Assembly: GCA_049680295.1 (NCBI GenBank)
Contig: JBAUHN010000102.1
Span: forward strand, 1-54,664
Origin: JBAUHN01 sp049680295
GTDB taxonomy: Bacteria; Pseudomonadota; Alphaproteobacteria; Rhodobacterales; Rhodobacteraceae
Direction: 5' to 3'
DNA: 54,664 bases
Below, in pieces: positions 15,177-23,413 of the stretch. Each line of letters opens with the position of its first letter. Within the stretch, counting starts at the first letter, position 1. Position numbers and translations under genes: made by a program. Below the pieces are notes generated by a model. The model worked only from the letters and a program-made list of their open reading frames with translations. It was not told the origin of the DNA and did no database searches.

Positions 15177-15977
15177 ATGCTGACCCCCACCTCATATCGC
15201 CCCTGCCCCACATGTGGCAGCGTGGACTGCGCGCCTGAAAATGCGTATTCACCTGATCCATGGCAAATCGTGACATGCGACAGTTGTGCGCTGACGTATT
15301 TGCGAAATCCGGTCGACTATGCCGCTCTGGAAGAAGATTTCGCATGGGAAAAGACATCCGTGGCCAAACGGCAGGAGGTGGCCCAAGGGTCTTCCTTTTT
15401 GAGCCCCTACATACGTAAACTGCGCACCAAACTCGGCATTCTGCACCGCGACAAACAATCCAGCTTTCGGCAGTGGTTCAATGACGGACATGTTTTGGAT
15501 ATCGGCTGCGGTCAGGGCAACCGTATCCAACCGCCAATGACGCCCTATGGCATTGAATTATCCAGAGGCTTGCACGCTAATGCGGACGTTCAGATGCGCA
15601 AATGGGGCGGTTTTTGCCAGTTTGGTGCAGGTGCGAAAGCCATATATGAATTCGACCGCACTATGTTCGACGGTATTGTAATGTTTTCATATCTGGAACA
15701 TGAAACTGACGTAATGGGCGTGCTGAAGGGGGCGCACCGGGCGCTTAAAGACGACGGCGCAGTCTATATTCGTGTTCCCAACTTTGGATCCCTTAATCGC
15801 CGTATCTTTGGCAAAAAATGGTGCGGCTTTCGATATCCCGATCACGTCAATTATTTTACGTTGAAATCGCTGAAGGACACAGCGGCACGCGCCGGATTTA
15901 CCACCAAATTGGTCAACTCCGTCACCTTGCCGGTCGATGATAATATTTCCGTATTGCTACGAAAGGTATCGGTATGA
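15177..15977 (+). CDS. Class I SAM methyltransferase with N-terminal zinc-finger-like motif, inserted in the suc operon
   Basis: A 266-aa protein. The N-terminus has two Cys pairs, CPTC (10-13) and CDSC (34-37), as in zinc-finger-bearing methyltransferases of the Methyltransf_23 group. The SAM-binding motif I is VLDIGCGQG (106-114), then FDGIVMFSYLEH as motif II and ALKDDGAVYIRVPN as motif III. HxNYFTLKSL near the end is also typical of sugar or small-molecule methyltransferases of this group. Substrate unknown. CGGAGG lies 6 nt before the ATG. It starts 64 nt after sucC, and its stop overlaps the next small frame (ATGA). There is no obvious link to succinyl-CoA synthetase. Confidence 0.82.
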   Translation: MLTPTSYRPCPTCGSVDCAPENAYSPDPWQIVTCDSCALTYLRNPVDYAALEEDFAWEKTSVAKRQEVAQGSSFLSPYIRKLRTKLGILHRDKQSSFRQWFNDGHVLDIGCGQGNRIQPPMTPYGIELSRGLHANADVQMRKWGGFCQFGAGAKAIYEFDRTMFDGIVMFSYLEHETDVMGVLKGAHRALKDDGAVYIRVPNFGSLNRRIFGKKWCGFRYPDHVNYFTLKSLKDTAARAGFTTKLVNSVTLPVDDNISVLLRKVSV

Positions 15978-16066
15978 CGCTCTTCATACACACAAACACC
16001 CGCGTATCCGATGATTTTGTGGTGCCACAATATTTCACCGCGCGTATCGAAGGGGAGGCGTTTTAG
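15974..16066 (+). CDS. Possible 30-residue microprotein between methyltransferase and lipoprotein genes
   Basis: An open frame of 30 codons plus TAG. Its ATG overlaps the methyltransferase stop (ATGA), and its stop TAG is followed at once by the ATG of the lipoprotein gene. It starts MTLFIHTNTRVSDDF and ends RIEGEAF. GAAAGG lies about 9 nt upstream. The fit on both sides is neat, but 30 codons without a stop is not rare by chance. The frame may simply be the spacer that carries the next ribosome-binding site (AGGGGAG, 16051-16057), or a remnant of a lost gene. Confidence 0.3.
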   Translation: MTLFIHTNTRVSDDFVVPQYFTARIEGEAF

Positions 16067-16756
16067 ATGAAACCCGCAGGAAACCATGATTTGCCCCGCT
16101 TTCTACCTCTTATTGCAGCAGCCGCGCTATTGCTGACCGCCTGTGTCCAGGAGCCAAAAGATCTGACAAAAGAGCCATCGTATTTCCCGCCTTTAGGGTT
16201 GGGTGGAATGGCCGCTGATCTGGAAGCGCGCAATGTACGCCTTAGCGCGAATGCCACTGCTGCGGTTCAGGCTGATCCCGCAGTGACGCCGGTAGCCGCA
16301 GCACCCGTCGTGGCCCCATCCGGGTCAATTGCCGTTGCCGCCCAAGCGTTTCGAGACGTCTGCGTGGCATCCCTGCCCACTATGGCGGGCGTCAAAAGCC
16401 GGTTGGATCAGGTCAGCAGGCGCGACTTTGGCGTCGGCACCAATGATATTGGCTCCCAGTTAACGGTGACGGGCAAGAAAAGCGACTTTATTTACATGAC
16501 CGTTCAGACGAAAGGTGGCAGTTCGAACGCGAACCTTTGCAGCCTGTCGATGCGTAAAACCGACCCTTCGGCCATGATCCGAACCCTGCTGGGAACAATC
16601 ACATCGGCTGGTTATCAACTGACGCCAACCGCTTCAAAAGGGCAGTTGCAACGCTGGCGGATCAACGGCGCCGCCCCCGGCACGATCGTCAGTGTTGGCG
16701 GCAAACGAAACTTTCTGGGTCAGCAAGTCACTGGCCTATCCATCATTTGGCCCTGA
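16067..16756 (+). CDS. Lipoprotein of unknown function between sucC and sucD
   Basis: A 229-aa predicted lipoprotein: a hydrophobic signal ending in the lipobox LTAC with Cys26. A Pro/Ala/Val-rich linker (about 60-90) leads to a C-terminal domain with a Cys pair (Cys99 in FRDVCVA, Cys158 in NLCSL) and the strand-rich ends FIYMTVQTKGG and RWRINGAAPG. The domain layout (start D-x-C-V-A, second Cys in a later strand) resembles the exported protein encoded after sucD at 17692. They may be distant paralogues. No function is known. The ATG directly follows a TAG stop, and AGGGGAG is its ribosome-binding site. Confidence 0.72.
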   Translation: MKPAGNHDLPRFLPLIAAAALLLTACVQEPKDLTKEPSYFPPLGLGGMAADLEARNVRLSANATAAVQADPAVTPVAAAPVVAPSGSIAVAAQAFRDVCVASLPTMAGVKSRLDQVSRRDFGVGTNDIGSQLTVTGKKSDFIYMTVQTKGGSSNANLCSLSMRKTDPSAMIRTLLGTITSAGYQLTPTASKGQLQRWRINGAAPGTIVSVGGKRNFLGQQVTGLSIIWP

Positions 16757-16800
16757 GCCATCCCCTCCCCCTTCGAAATACCATAGACAGGATTTAACCA

Positions 16801-17688
16801 ATGGCCGTACTCATCGACGAAAACACCAAAGTCATCTGCCAGGGGCTGACCGGGTCCCAAGGCACGTTCCATTCGGAACAAGCCATCGCATATGGCACGA
16901 AAATGGTCGGCGGTGTGACCCCCGGCAAGGGCGGACAAACCCATCTGGACCTGCCGGTGTTCAATTCCGTGCACGAAGCGCGCGCCAAGACCGAAGCCAA
17001 CGCCAGCGTCATCTACGTGCCACCGCCCTTTGCCGCGGATTCCATACTGGAGGCGATCGACGCTGAGATGGAATTGGTTGTCTGCATCACCGAAGGCATA
17101 CCTGTGCTGGACATGATGCGGGTCAAGCGGGCGCTTGAAGGATCAAAATCACGACTGGTTGGCCCCAATTGTCCCGGTGTTATCACGCCAGATGCCTGTA
17201 AAATCGGTATTATGCCCGGACATATCCACAAACGCGGGTCCTGCGGTGTTGTGTCCCGGTCCGGCACCCTGACCTATGAGGCGGTCAAGCAAACCTCGGA
17301 TCTGGGGTTGGGCCAGTCTACCGCTGTCGGCATTGGCGGTGACCCGATCAAGGGCACCGAACATATTGACGTGTTGGAAATGTTTCTCGCCGATCCCGAA
17401 ACGACCTCGATCATCATGATTGGTGAGATTGGTGGCAGCGCCGAGGAAGAAGCCGCACAGTTTCTGGCCGATGAGCGTAAAAAAGGCCGCTGGAAACCGA
17501 CAGCGGGCTTTATTGCAGGCCGCACCGCCCCTCCGGGCCGCCGCATGGGCCACGCCGGCGCAATTGTTGCAGGCGGAAAAGGCGACGCAGAATCCAAGAT
17601 CGAAGCCATGCGCGCGGCTGGTATCGTGGTGGCAGACAGCCCGGCTACATTGGGCGAAGCGGTGCAAGAGGCGATTGCGAAGGGGTGA
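16801..17688 (+). CDS. sucD: Succinyl-CoA synthetase (ADP-forming) alpha subunit
   Basis: A 295-aa CoA-binding partner of SucC. The N-terminal VICQGLTGSQGTFHSEQA is the Rossmann CoA-binding motif. GPNCPGVITP and SRSGTLTYEA are family blocks, and the active-site phosphohistidine is His251 in GRRMGHAGAI (His246 in E. coli). AGGA lies upstream of the ATG. The next gene (exported protein) starts 3 nt after the stop, so they are in one transcript. Confidence 0.97.
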   Translation: MAVLIDENTKVICQGLTGSQGTFHSEQAIAYGTKMVGGVTPGKGGQTHLDLPVFNSVHEARAKTEANASVIYVPPPFAADSILEAIDAEMELVVCITEGIPVLDMMRVKRALEGSKSRLVGPNCPGVITPDACKIGIMPGHIHKRGSCGVVSRSGTLTYEAVKQTSDLGLGQSTAVGIGGDPIKGTEHIDVLEMFLADPETTSIIMIGEIGGSAEEEAAQFLADERKKGRWKPTAGFIAGRTAPPGRRMGHAGAIVAGGKGDAESKIEAMRAAGIVVADSPATLGEAVQEAIAKG

Positions 17689-17691
17689 TTC

Positions 17692-18366
17692 ATGACTATA
17701 CGTCTCCGGCGACTAAAAACTGGCATCTTTCTGACAGCGAGCCTGTTGGCGGGAAGCCCTGTGGTTGCCGGAGAACTTTTGCAAGCAACATCCGACATCT
17801 GTGTTGCCAACGGCACCAACAAAAACGCGGTGGTTGACGCGGTCATGTCCCTTGGATGGACACCTGTGAAACCTGTTAATTTTTCCGGAAATCTACGCGA
17901 ACTTTATGCAGTCCGTTTTCTCGCAAACGCAGCTTACAAAAATGAGCATTCTCCGACGTGGGAACAAGCATGGAACGAGGGCTTATTGAAAGCCGACCGA
18001 CACACCGACAGAGGAGCAAAAACGAGCAAGTTCTCTTCTGCCGACCTGTTCACCCGGGACGGTGATACCGCATTGCTATTTGTGGAAAGTCGGACACTTC
18101 CCAATTGGTTTCTTCTGTCTTGCTATGTTGTTGATAGCAAATATGCCTTCGACAACGCAGCCACCATTCCCGATGCCGGGGCCAAGAGGTTGGATCCTGC
18201 AGGGGTTCTCAGCATAGTTCTTGCAGAACAAGTCAAATTGGGTGCGTTCAAGGTAGCGCGCACCGGAATACGCCTTGATGCCGATTTGGTAACCGCTTCT
18301 CTTGGCCACCCGATACCCGCCACCGCGTACGTACTCACATTCGTCAGCGGCTCTCCAAAGGACTGA
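17692..18366 (+). CDS. Exported protein of unknown function between sucD and sucA
   Basis: A 224-aa protein with a signal peptide (MTIRLRRLK, a hydrophobic stretch, cleavage near VVA at 24-26). The mature part starts with DICVANGTNKNAVVDAVMSLGW, a pattern I recognise from a family of Rhodobacteraceae periplasmic proteins, and has one later cysteine (Cys144 in LLSCYVV) that could pair with Cys37. No enzyme motif. It is packed 3 nt from sucD and 3 nt from sucA, so it is translated with the 2-oxoglutarate dehydrogenase genes although it leaves the cytoplasm. A role in TCA metabolism is not implied by its sequence. Confidence 0.72.
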   Translation: MTIRLRRLKTGIFLTASLLAGSPVVAGELLQATSDICVANGTNKNAVVDAVMSLGWTPVKPVNFSGNLRELYAVRFLANAAYKNEHSPTWEQAWNEGLLKADRHTDRGAKTSKFSSADLFTRDGDTALLFVESRTLPNWFLLSCYVVDSKYAFDNAATIPDAGAKRLDPAGVLSIVLAEQVKLGAFKVARTGIRLDADLVTASLGHPIPATAYVLTFVSGSPKD

Positions 18367-18369
18367 AAA

Positions 18370-21336
18370 ATGACCGAACACTCCCGCAACGACCAATTCC
18401 ACGCCTCGTCTTTCATGCAAGGGCACAACGCCGAATACCTCGAACAGATGTACGCGCGCTATGCCAATGACCCCAATGCCGTCGATGAAAGCTGGCAGGC
18501 GTTTTTCAGGGAATTGGGCGATGATGAAATCAGCGTCAAACGCGAGGCCGAAGGGCCAAGTTGGGCGCGCACCGACTGGCCGCCGATGCCCGTCGATGAT
18601 CTGACGGGTGCTTTGACCGGCGAATGGGCGCCACAGGCAGAAGTCAAAGGCGCCGGTGACAAAATCAAGGCCAAGGCCGCGGAAAAGGGTATCCCGGTCA
18701 GTGATGATCAGATCAAACGCGCGGTGCTGGACAGTATTCGCGCGCTGATGATCATCCGCGCCTACCGCATCCGGGGCCATCTGGTGGCTGATCTTGATCC
18801 GCTGGGCATGCGCGAAGTGACACCGCATCCTGAACTTGACCCGAAATCCTACGGCTTTGTCGAAGCCGACATGGACCGGCCTATTTTCATCGACAATGTT
18901 CTGGGTCTGGAAATCGCGTCGATGCGCGAAATTCTGGCCATCGTAAAACGTACCTATTGCGGTACATTCGCGTTGCAATACATGCACATCTCGAACCCCG
19001 AAGAAGCCGGCTGGCTGAAAGAACGGATCGAAGGGTATGGCAAGGAAATCCAGTTTTCCCGCGAAGGACGCCGGGCGATTCTGAACAAGCTGGTTGAGGC
19101 CGAAGGCTTTGAAAAATTCCTGCATGTCAAATACATGGGCACCAAACGGTTCGGCCTGGACGGCGGCGAAAGCCTGATCCCGGCGATGGAGCAGATCATC
19201 AAACGTGGCGGTGCCTTGGGGGTGCGTGACATCGTGATCGGCATGCCACACAGGGGTCGGTTGTCGATTCTCGCCAATGTGATGATGAAACCCTACAAGG
19301 CGATCTTTAACGAATTTCAGGGCGGATCGTTCAAACCCGAAGATGTGGATGGATCGGGCGATGTAAAATATCACCTTGGCGCCTCATCCGACCGGGAATT
19401 TGACGGCAATTCCGTGCACCTGAGCCTGACCGCCAACCCCAGCCATCTTGAGGCTGTGAACCCGGTTGTCCTTGGCAAAGTCCGTGCCAAACAGGACCAG
19501 TATAAAGACGCCAAGCGTACATCGGTGATGCCGATTTTGCTGCATGGCGATGCGGCCTTTGCCGGTCAGGGCGTTGTGGCGGAATGTTTTGCGCTGTCAG
19601 GCCTGCGCGGTCACCGGGCCGGCGGCACAATGCATATCGTGGTCAACAACCAGATCGGTTTCACCACCGCGCCGCATTTTTCGCGCTCGTCCCCTTACCC
19701 CACCGACAATGCGCTGGTGGTTGAGGCGCCGATCTTCCACGTCAACGGCGACGACCCGGAAGCGGTGGTGCACGCCGCCAAGGTTGCCACGGAATTCCGC
19801 CAGAAATTCCGCAAAGACGTTGTGCTGGATATTTTTTGCTACCGCCGCTTTGGTCACAACGAAGGCGATGAGCCAATGTTCACCAACCCGGTGATGTACA
19901 AAAAGATCAAAACCCAGAAAACCACGCTTAGCCTATACACCGAACGTCTGGTCAAAGACGGGCTGATCCCCGAGGGCGAGATCGAAGATATGAAGGCCGC
20001 GTTTCAGGCGCAAATGAGCGACGAATTTGAAGCCGGTAAGGACTATCGCCCGAACAAAGCGGACTGGCTGGATGGCAAATGGTCGCATCTGGATCGACAA
20101 AAAGAACAATATCAGCGCGGAAAAACCGCAATTCCTGCAAAAACCATGGCGGAAATTGGCAAAGCGCTGACAACGGTGCCAGCAGATTTCCCGACCCATA
20201 AGACAGTTGGGCGGCTTTTTGATGCTAAATCGGAAATGTTCAAAAATGGTGCAGGTTTTGATTGGGCAACAGCCGAAGCCATGGCCTTTGGCAGCCTGCT
20301 GACCGAAGGCTATCCGGTGCGTCTGGCCGGACAGGACAGCACGCGCGGCACCTTCAGTCAGCGCCACTCCGGCATCATTAACCAAGACACCGAAGAGCGT
20401 TACTACCCGCTTAACAACATCCGGGATGGGCAGTCGCAGTACGAAGTGATCGATTCCATGTTGTCGGAATATGCGGTGCTTGGATTTGAGTACGGCTATT
20501 CGCTGGCTGAACCCAATGCACTGACCCTGTGGGAGGCGCAGTTCGGCGATTTTGCCAATGGTGCGCAGATCATGTTCGACCAGTTTGTCAGTTCTGGCGA
20601 AAGCAAATGGTTGCGGATGTCCGGCCTCGTTTGCCTGCTGCCGCACGGCTATGAAGGGCAAGGGCCGGAACACTCATCCGCCCGGTTGGAGCGGTTTTTG
20701 CAAATGTGCGGGCAGGACAACTGGATTGTTGCCAATTGTTCCACACCTGCCAACTATTTCCACATCCTGCGCCGACAAATCCACCGAACGTTCCGCAAAC
20801 CGCTGATCCTGATGACGCCAAAGTCGTTGTTGCGCCACAAAATGGCCGTCAGCCGGGCCGAGGAATTCACCACCGGATCTTCCTTTCACAGGGTCCTTTG
20901 GGACGATGCACAGCAGGGCAATTCTGACACGAAATTGGTTGCAGACAGCAAAATCAAACGCGTGGTGATGTGTTCGGGCAAGGTTTACTTTGATCTGCTG
21001 GAAGAACGCGACGCGCGCGGCATCGACGATGTCTATATCATGCGGTTTGAACAGTTCTATCCGTTCCCGGCGCAATCCGCCGTCAAGGAATTGGAGCGTT
21101 TCAAGAAGGCGCAAATGGTCTGGTGTCAGGAAGAACCCAAAAATCAGGGCGCCTGGACGTTCATTGAACCCAATCTTGAGTGGGTCCTTGGCCGTATCAA
21201 AGCGAAACATCTGCGCCCGACTTATGTAGGTCGCGCCACCTCTGCCTCGCCTGCCACAGGGCTGGCCAGCCAACACAAAGCACAACAAGCAGCGCTCGTG
21301 AACGAAGCACTGACGATTGAAGGAAGCAAAGCATGA
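18370..21336 (+). CDS. sucA: 2-Oxoglutarate dehydrogenase E1 component
   Basis: A 988-aa thiamine-diphosphate enzyme that decarboxylates 2-oxoglutarate and passes the succinyl group to the E2 lipoyl arm. The N-terminal segment FMQGHNAEYLEQMYARYAND with SWQAFF is the E2-binding arm. GMPHRGRL (about 291-298) contains an active-site His. VNNQIGFTT and GHNEGDEP flank the ThDP-binding domain. EGQGPEHSSARLERFLQ (about 761) and the C-terminal transketolase-like domain are intact. Length is slightly above the E. coli 933 aa, as usual in alphaproteobacteria. The sucB ATG overlaps its stop (ATGA). Long antisense frames across it are shadows. Confidence 0.98.
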   Translation: MTEHSRNDQFHASSFMQGHNAEYLEQMYARYANDPNAVDESWQAFFRELGDDEISVKREAEGPSWARTDWPPMPVDDLTGALTGEWAPQAEVKGAGDKIKAKAAEKGIPVSDDQIKRAVLDSIRALMIIRAYRIRGHLVADLDPLGMREVTPHPELDPKSYGFVEADMDRPIFIDNVLGLEIASMREILAIVKRTYCGTFALQYMHISNPEEAGWLKERIEGYGKEIQFSREGRRAILNKLVEAEGFEKFLHVKYMGTKRFGLDGGESLIPAMEQIIKRGGALGVRDIVIGMPHRGRLSILANVMMKPYKAIFNEFQGGSFKPEDVDGSGDVKYHLGASSDREFDGNSVHLSLTANPSHLEAVNPVVLGKVRAKQDQYKDAKRTSVMPILLHGDAAFAGQGVVAECFALSGLRGHRAGGTMHIVVNNQIGFTTAPHFSRSSPYPTDNALVVEAPIFHVNGDDPEAVVHAAKVATEFRQKFRKDVVLDIFCYRRFGHNEGDEPMFTNPVMYKKIKTQKTTLSLYTERLVKDGLIPEGEIEDMKAAFQAQMSDEFEAGKDYRPNKADWLDGKWSHLDRQKEQYQRGKTAIPAKTMAEIGKALTTVPADFPTHKTVGRLFDAKSEMFKNGAGFDWATAEAMAFGSLLTEGYPVRLAGQDSTRGTFSQRHSGIINQDTEERYYPLNNIRDGQSQYEVIDSMLSEYAVLGFEYGYSLAEPNALTLWEAQFGDFANGAQIMFDQFVSSGESKWLRMSGLVCLLPHGYEGQGPEHSSARLERFLQMCGQDNWIVANCSTPANYFHILRRQIHRTFRKPLILMTPKSLLRHKMAVSRAEEFTTGSSFHRVLWDDAQQGNSDTKLVADSKIKRVVMCSGKVYFDLLEERDARGIDDVYIMRFEQFYPFPAQSAVKELERFKKAQMVWCQEEPKNQGAWTFIEPNLEWVLGRIKAKHLRPTYVGRATSASPATGLASQHKAQQAALVNEALTIEGSKA

Positions 21337-22838
21337 CCACCGAAGTCCGCGTGCCCACTTTGGGTGAATCTGTCACTGAAGCCACCGTTGCAACCTGGTT
21401 CAAGAAACCGGGTGACGCTGTGGCGGTTGATGAAATGCTGTGTGAGCTGGAAACCGACAAAGTGACCGTCGAAGTCCCCTGTCCGGTGGCGGGCACTCTT
21501 TCAGACATCATCGCTGCCGAGGGCGACACGGTCGGTGTATCTGCATTGCTGGCAAACATCGCCGAAGGCGACAGTGCAGCGCCCGCCAAGCCAGCCGCCA
21601 AAGCCGCACCCGCTGCGGCCCCTGCGGGCAAAGCCGCCGCCGTTGACGTCATGGTGCCAACTCTCGGTGAAAGCGTCACCGAAGCGACCGTCAGCACATG
21701 GTTCAAGAAAGTCGGTGACGCGGTCGCCCAGGACGAAATGCTGTGCGAATTGGAAACCGACAAGGTCAGCGTCGAGGTGCCCAGCCCGGCAGCAGGCACA
21801 TTGTCTGAAATTATTGCCGCCGAAGGCACCACGGTTGAGGCATCCGCAAAACTGGCCGTGATCGCATCGGGGGCCGGGGCAGCCGCAGCACCGGCGGCAT
21901 CCAGCGATACGCCCGCACCCGCAGCCGCAGCATCCGGCCGCGACGTAGAGGATGCCCCCTCTGCCAAGAAAGCCATGGCCGAGGCCGGGATCAACCGCGA
22001 TGCGGTTGCTGGCACCGGCCGTGATGGCCGCGTGATGAAAGAGGACGTGGCCAAGGCCGTCGCGGCAGGCACCTCTGCCGCTGCTGCTGCACCTGCAGCC
22101 GCCGCTGCGCCGCGCGCACCTGTGTCATCAGACGATGCCAGCCGCGAGGAACGGGTCAAGATGACGCGCCTGCGCCAAACCATTGCCAGACGCCTGAAAG
22201 ACAGCCAGAACACGGCGGCAATGCTGACCACCTACAATGAGGTCGACATGACCGAGGTGGTGGCATTGCGCAATGAATACAAAGAGCTGTTCCTGAAAAA
22301 GCACGGTGTGAAACTGGGCTTTATGTCGTTTTTCACCAAGGCTTGCGTGCATGCCCTGCGCGAAGTGCCCGAAGTCAACGCCGAAATCGACGGCACCGAC
22401 ATCGTGTATAAAAACTTTGTCCATATGGGGATCGCGGCGGGCACGCCCACCGGCCTTGTGGTGCCGGTAATCCGCGACACCGATCAGATGGGCTTTGCCG
22501 CGATTGAAAAAGCCATTGCCGAAAAAGGCGCGCGCGCCCGCGATGGCAAGCTGAGCATGGCCGAAATGCAGGGGGGGACGTTTACCATCTCAAACGGTGG
22601 TGTTTACGGGTCCTTGATGTCCTCGCCGATCCTGAACCCGCCACAATCGGGTATCCTGGGAATGCACAAAATTCAGGACCGCCCGATGGCGATCAATGGA
22701 CAGGTCGTGATCCGCCCGATGATGTATCTGGCGCTTAGCTATGACCACCGGATTGTGGATGGCAAGGGGGCGGTGACGTTCCTTGTGCGGGTTAAGGAAG
22801 CACTGGAAGATCCGCGTCGATTGCTGATGGGTTTGTGA
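21333..22838 (+). CDS. sucB: Dihydrolipoyllysine succinyltransferase (E2) with two lipoyl domains
   Basis: A 501-aa core subunit of the 2-oxoglutarate dehydrogenase complex. Two tandem lipoyl domains are visible, with attachment lysines Lys43 and Lys144 in ETDKVTVEVP and ETDKVSVEVP. They are joined by Ala/Pro-rich linkers, followed by the peripheral-subunit-binding domain (about 205-243, starting DVEDAPSAKKAM) and the catalytic domain ending SYDHRIVDG with His472 and Asp476. E. coli SucB has one lipoyl domain; two are usual in related alphaproteobacteria. A GC-rich hairpin and T run follow the stop. Confidence 0.97.
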   Translation: MTTEVRVPTLGESVTEATVATWFKKPGDAVAVDEMLCELETDKVTVEVPCPVAGTLSDIIAAEGDTVGVSALLANIAEGDSAAPAKPAAKAAPAAAPAGKAAAVDVMVPTLGESVTEATVSTWFKKVGDAVAQDEMLCELETDKVSVEVPSPAAGTLSEIIAAEGTTVEASAKLAVIASGAGAAAAPAASSDTPAPAAAASGRDVEDAPSAKKAMAEAGINRDAVAGTGRDGRVMKEDVAKAVAAGTSAAAAAPAAAAAPRAPVSSDDASREERVKMTRLRQTIARRLKDSQNTAAMLTTYNEVDMTEVVALRNEYKELFLKKHGVKLGFMSFFTKACVHALREVPEVNAEIDGTDIVYKNFVHMGIAAGTPTGLVVPVIRDTDQMGFAAIEKAIAEKGARARDGKLSMAEMQGGTFTISNGGVYGSLMSSPILNPPQSGILGMHKIQDRPMAINGQVVIRPMMYLALSYDHRIVDGKGAVTFLVRVKEALEDPRRLLMGL

Positions 22839-22839
22839 A

Positions 22840-22860
22840 CCGCCGGGCGGGGTCGTTTTT
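22840..22860 (+). terminator. Weak terminator-like hairpin after sucB
   Basis: CCGC/GCGG (22840-22843 and 22847-22850) with a 3-nt loop, then GGTCG and TTTTT. The stem is only 4 bp, so termination would be partial at best and lpdA may still be co-transcribed with sucAB. Confidence 0.25.
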
Positions 22861-23002
22861 GGTCAACAGTTTCGATGGAAACCGGATAGGATGTTGCGTT
22901 TCTCGCTTTTCGGTTGGATCGTGACACTTGTTCTATTCTCTGTTCAAATCACCCCAATCAGGTCGAACTGCATTTTTGAGCCGAACAAATAGGGACACCG
23001 CC

Positions 23003-23386
23003 ATGACCGAAACAACAATTCTCGCCCTCTACGGGCTGCTTGTGATGCTGACTATTCTGTTGCAAGCGACAGGGTATATGCAAAAACTGGGCCTTGGGTA
23101 TCTGATGTCCAGCCGGGATGAAGACCGGATTGTCGAAGGTAAAACCGCCCGGATGGGCCGGGCTTTAAACAACTCAGTCACGGCGATGGTGCTGTTTGCC
23201 CCCGCGATCCTGTTGCTGGTCCTGACTGACAAAACTTCGACCGATACATTACTGGCCGCACAGGTGTTTCTGGTCGCTCGACTGGTGTATTTGCCCGCGT
23301 ATTTCTTTGGCATGGTCGGCATCCGTACTCTGGCGTGGTTCGCAGGGTTTGGTGCTACAGCCATCCTGTATTTCCTCAGCCTTTGA
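23003..23386 (+). CDS. MAPEG family membrane protein (first of two)
   Basis: A 127-aa protein with four hydrophobic helices. The block ARMGRALNNSVTAMVLFAP matches the MAPEG motif (R-x-x-R-A-x-x-N), and AARLVYLPAYFFG-type ending (here VARLVYLPAYFFG) is the second family block. MAPEG proteins include glutathione transferases and peroxidases, but bacterial members like this have no assigned reaction. The ATG at 23003 is chosen on AGGGA spacing; the open frame starts earlier. It is adjacent to a second MAPEG gene, both between sucB and lpdA. Confidence 0.8.
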   Translation: MTETTILALYGLLVMLTILLQATGYMQKLGLGYLMSSRDEDRIVEGKTARMGRALNNSVTAMVLFAPAILLLVLTDKTSTDTLLAAQVFLVARLVYLPAYFFGMVGIRTLAWFAGFGATAILYFLSL

Positions 23387-23413
23387 CACATTTGATGGAC
23401 CCAATACACGCCC

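Noticed and set aside
18076..19374. A 432-codon antisense frame across the sucA start
   Set aside because: It lies opposite a strongly recognised gene, has no family motif and reflects codon bias of the sense strand. The antisense 344-codon frame over sucB is rejected for the same reason.
22840..22860. Strong terminator after sucB
   Set aside because: The stem is only 4 bp with a 3-nt loop. Kept only as a weak candidate, not as evidence that lpdA is a separate unit.
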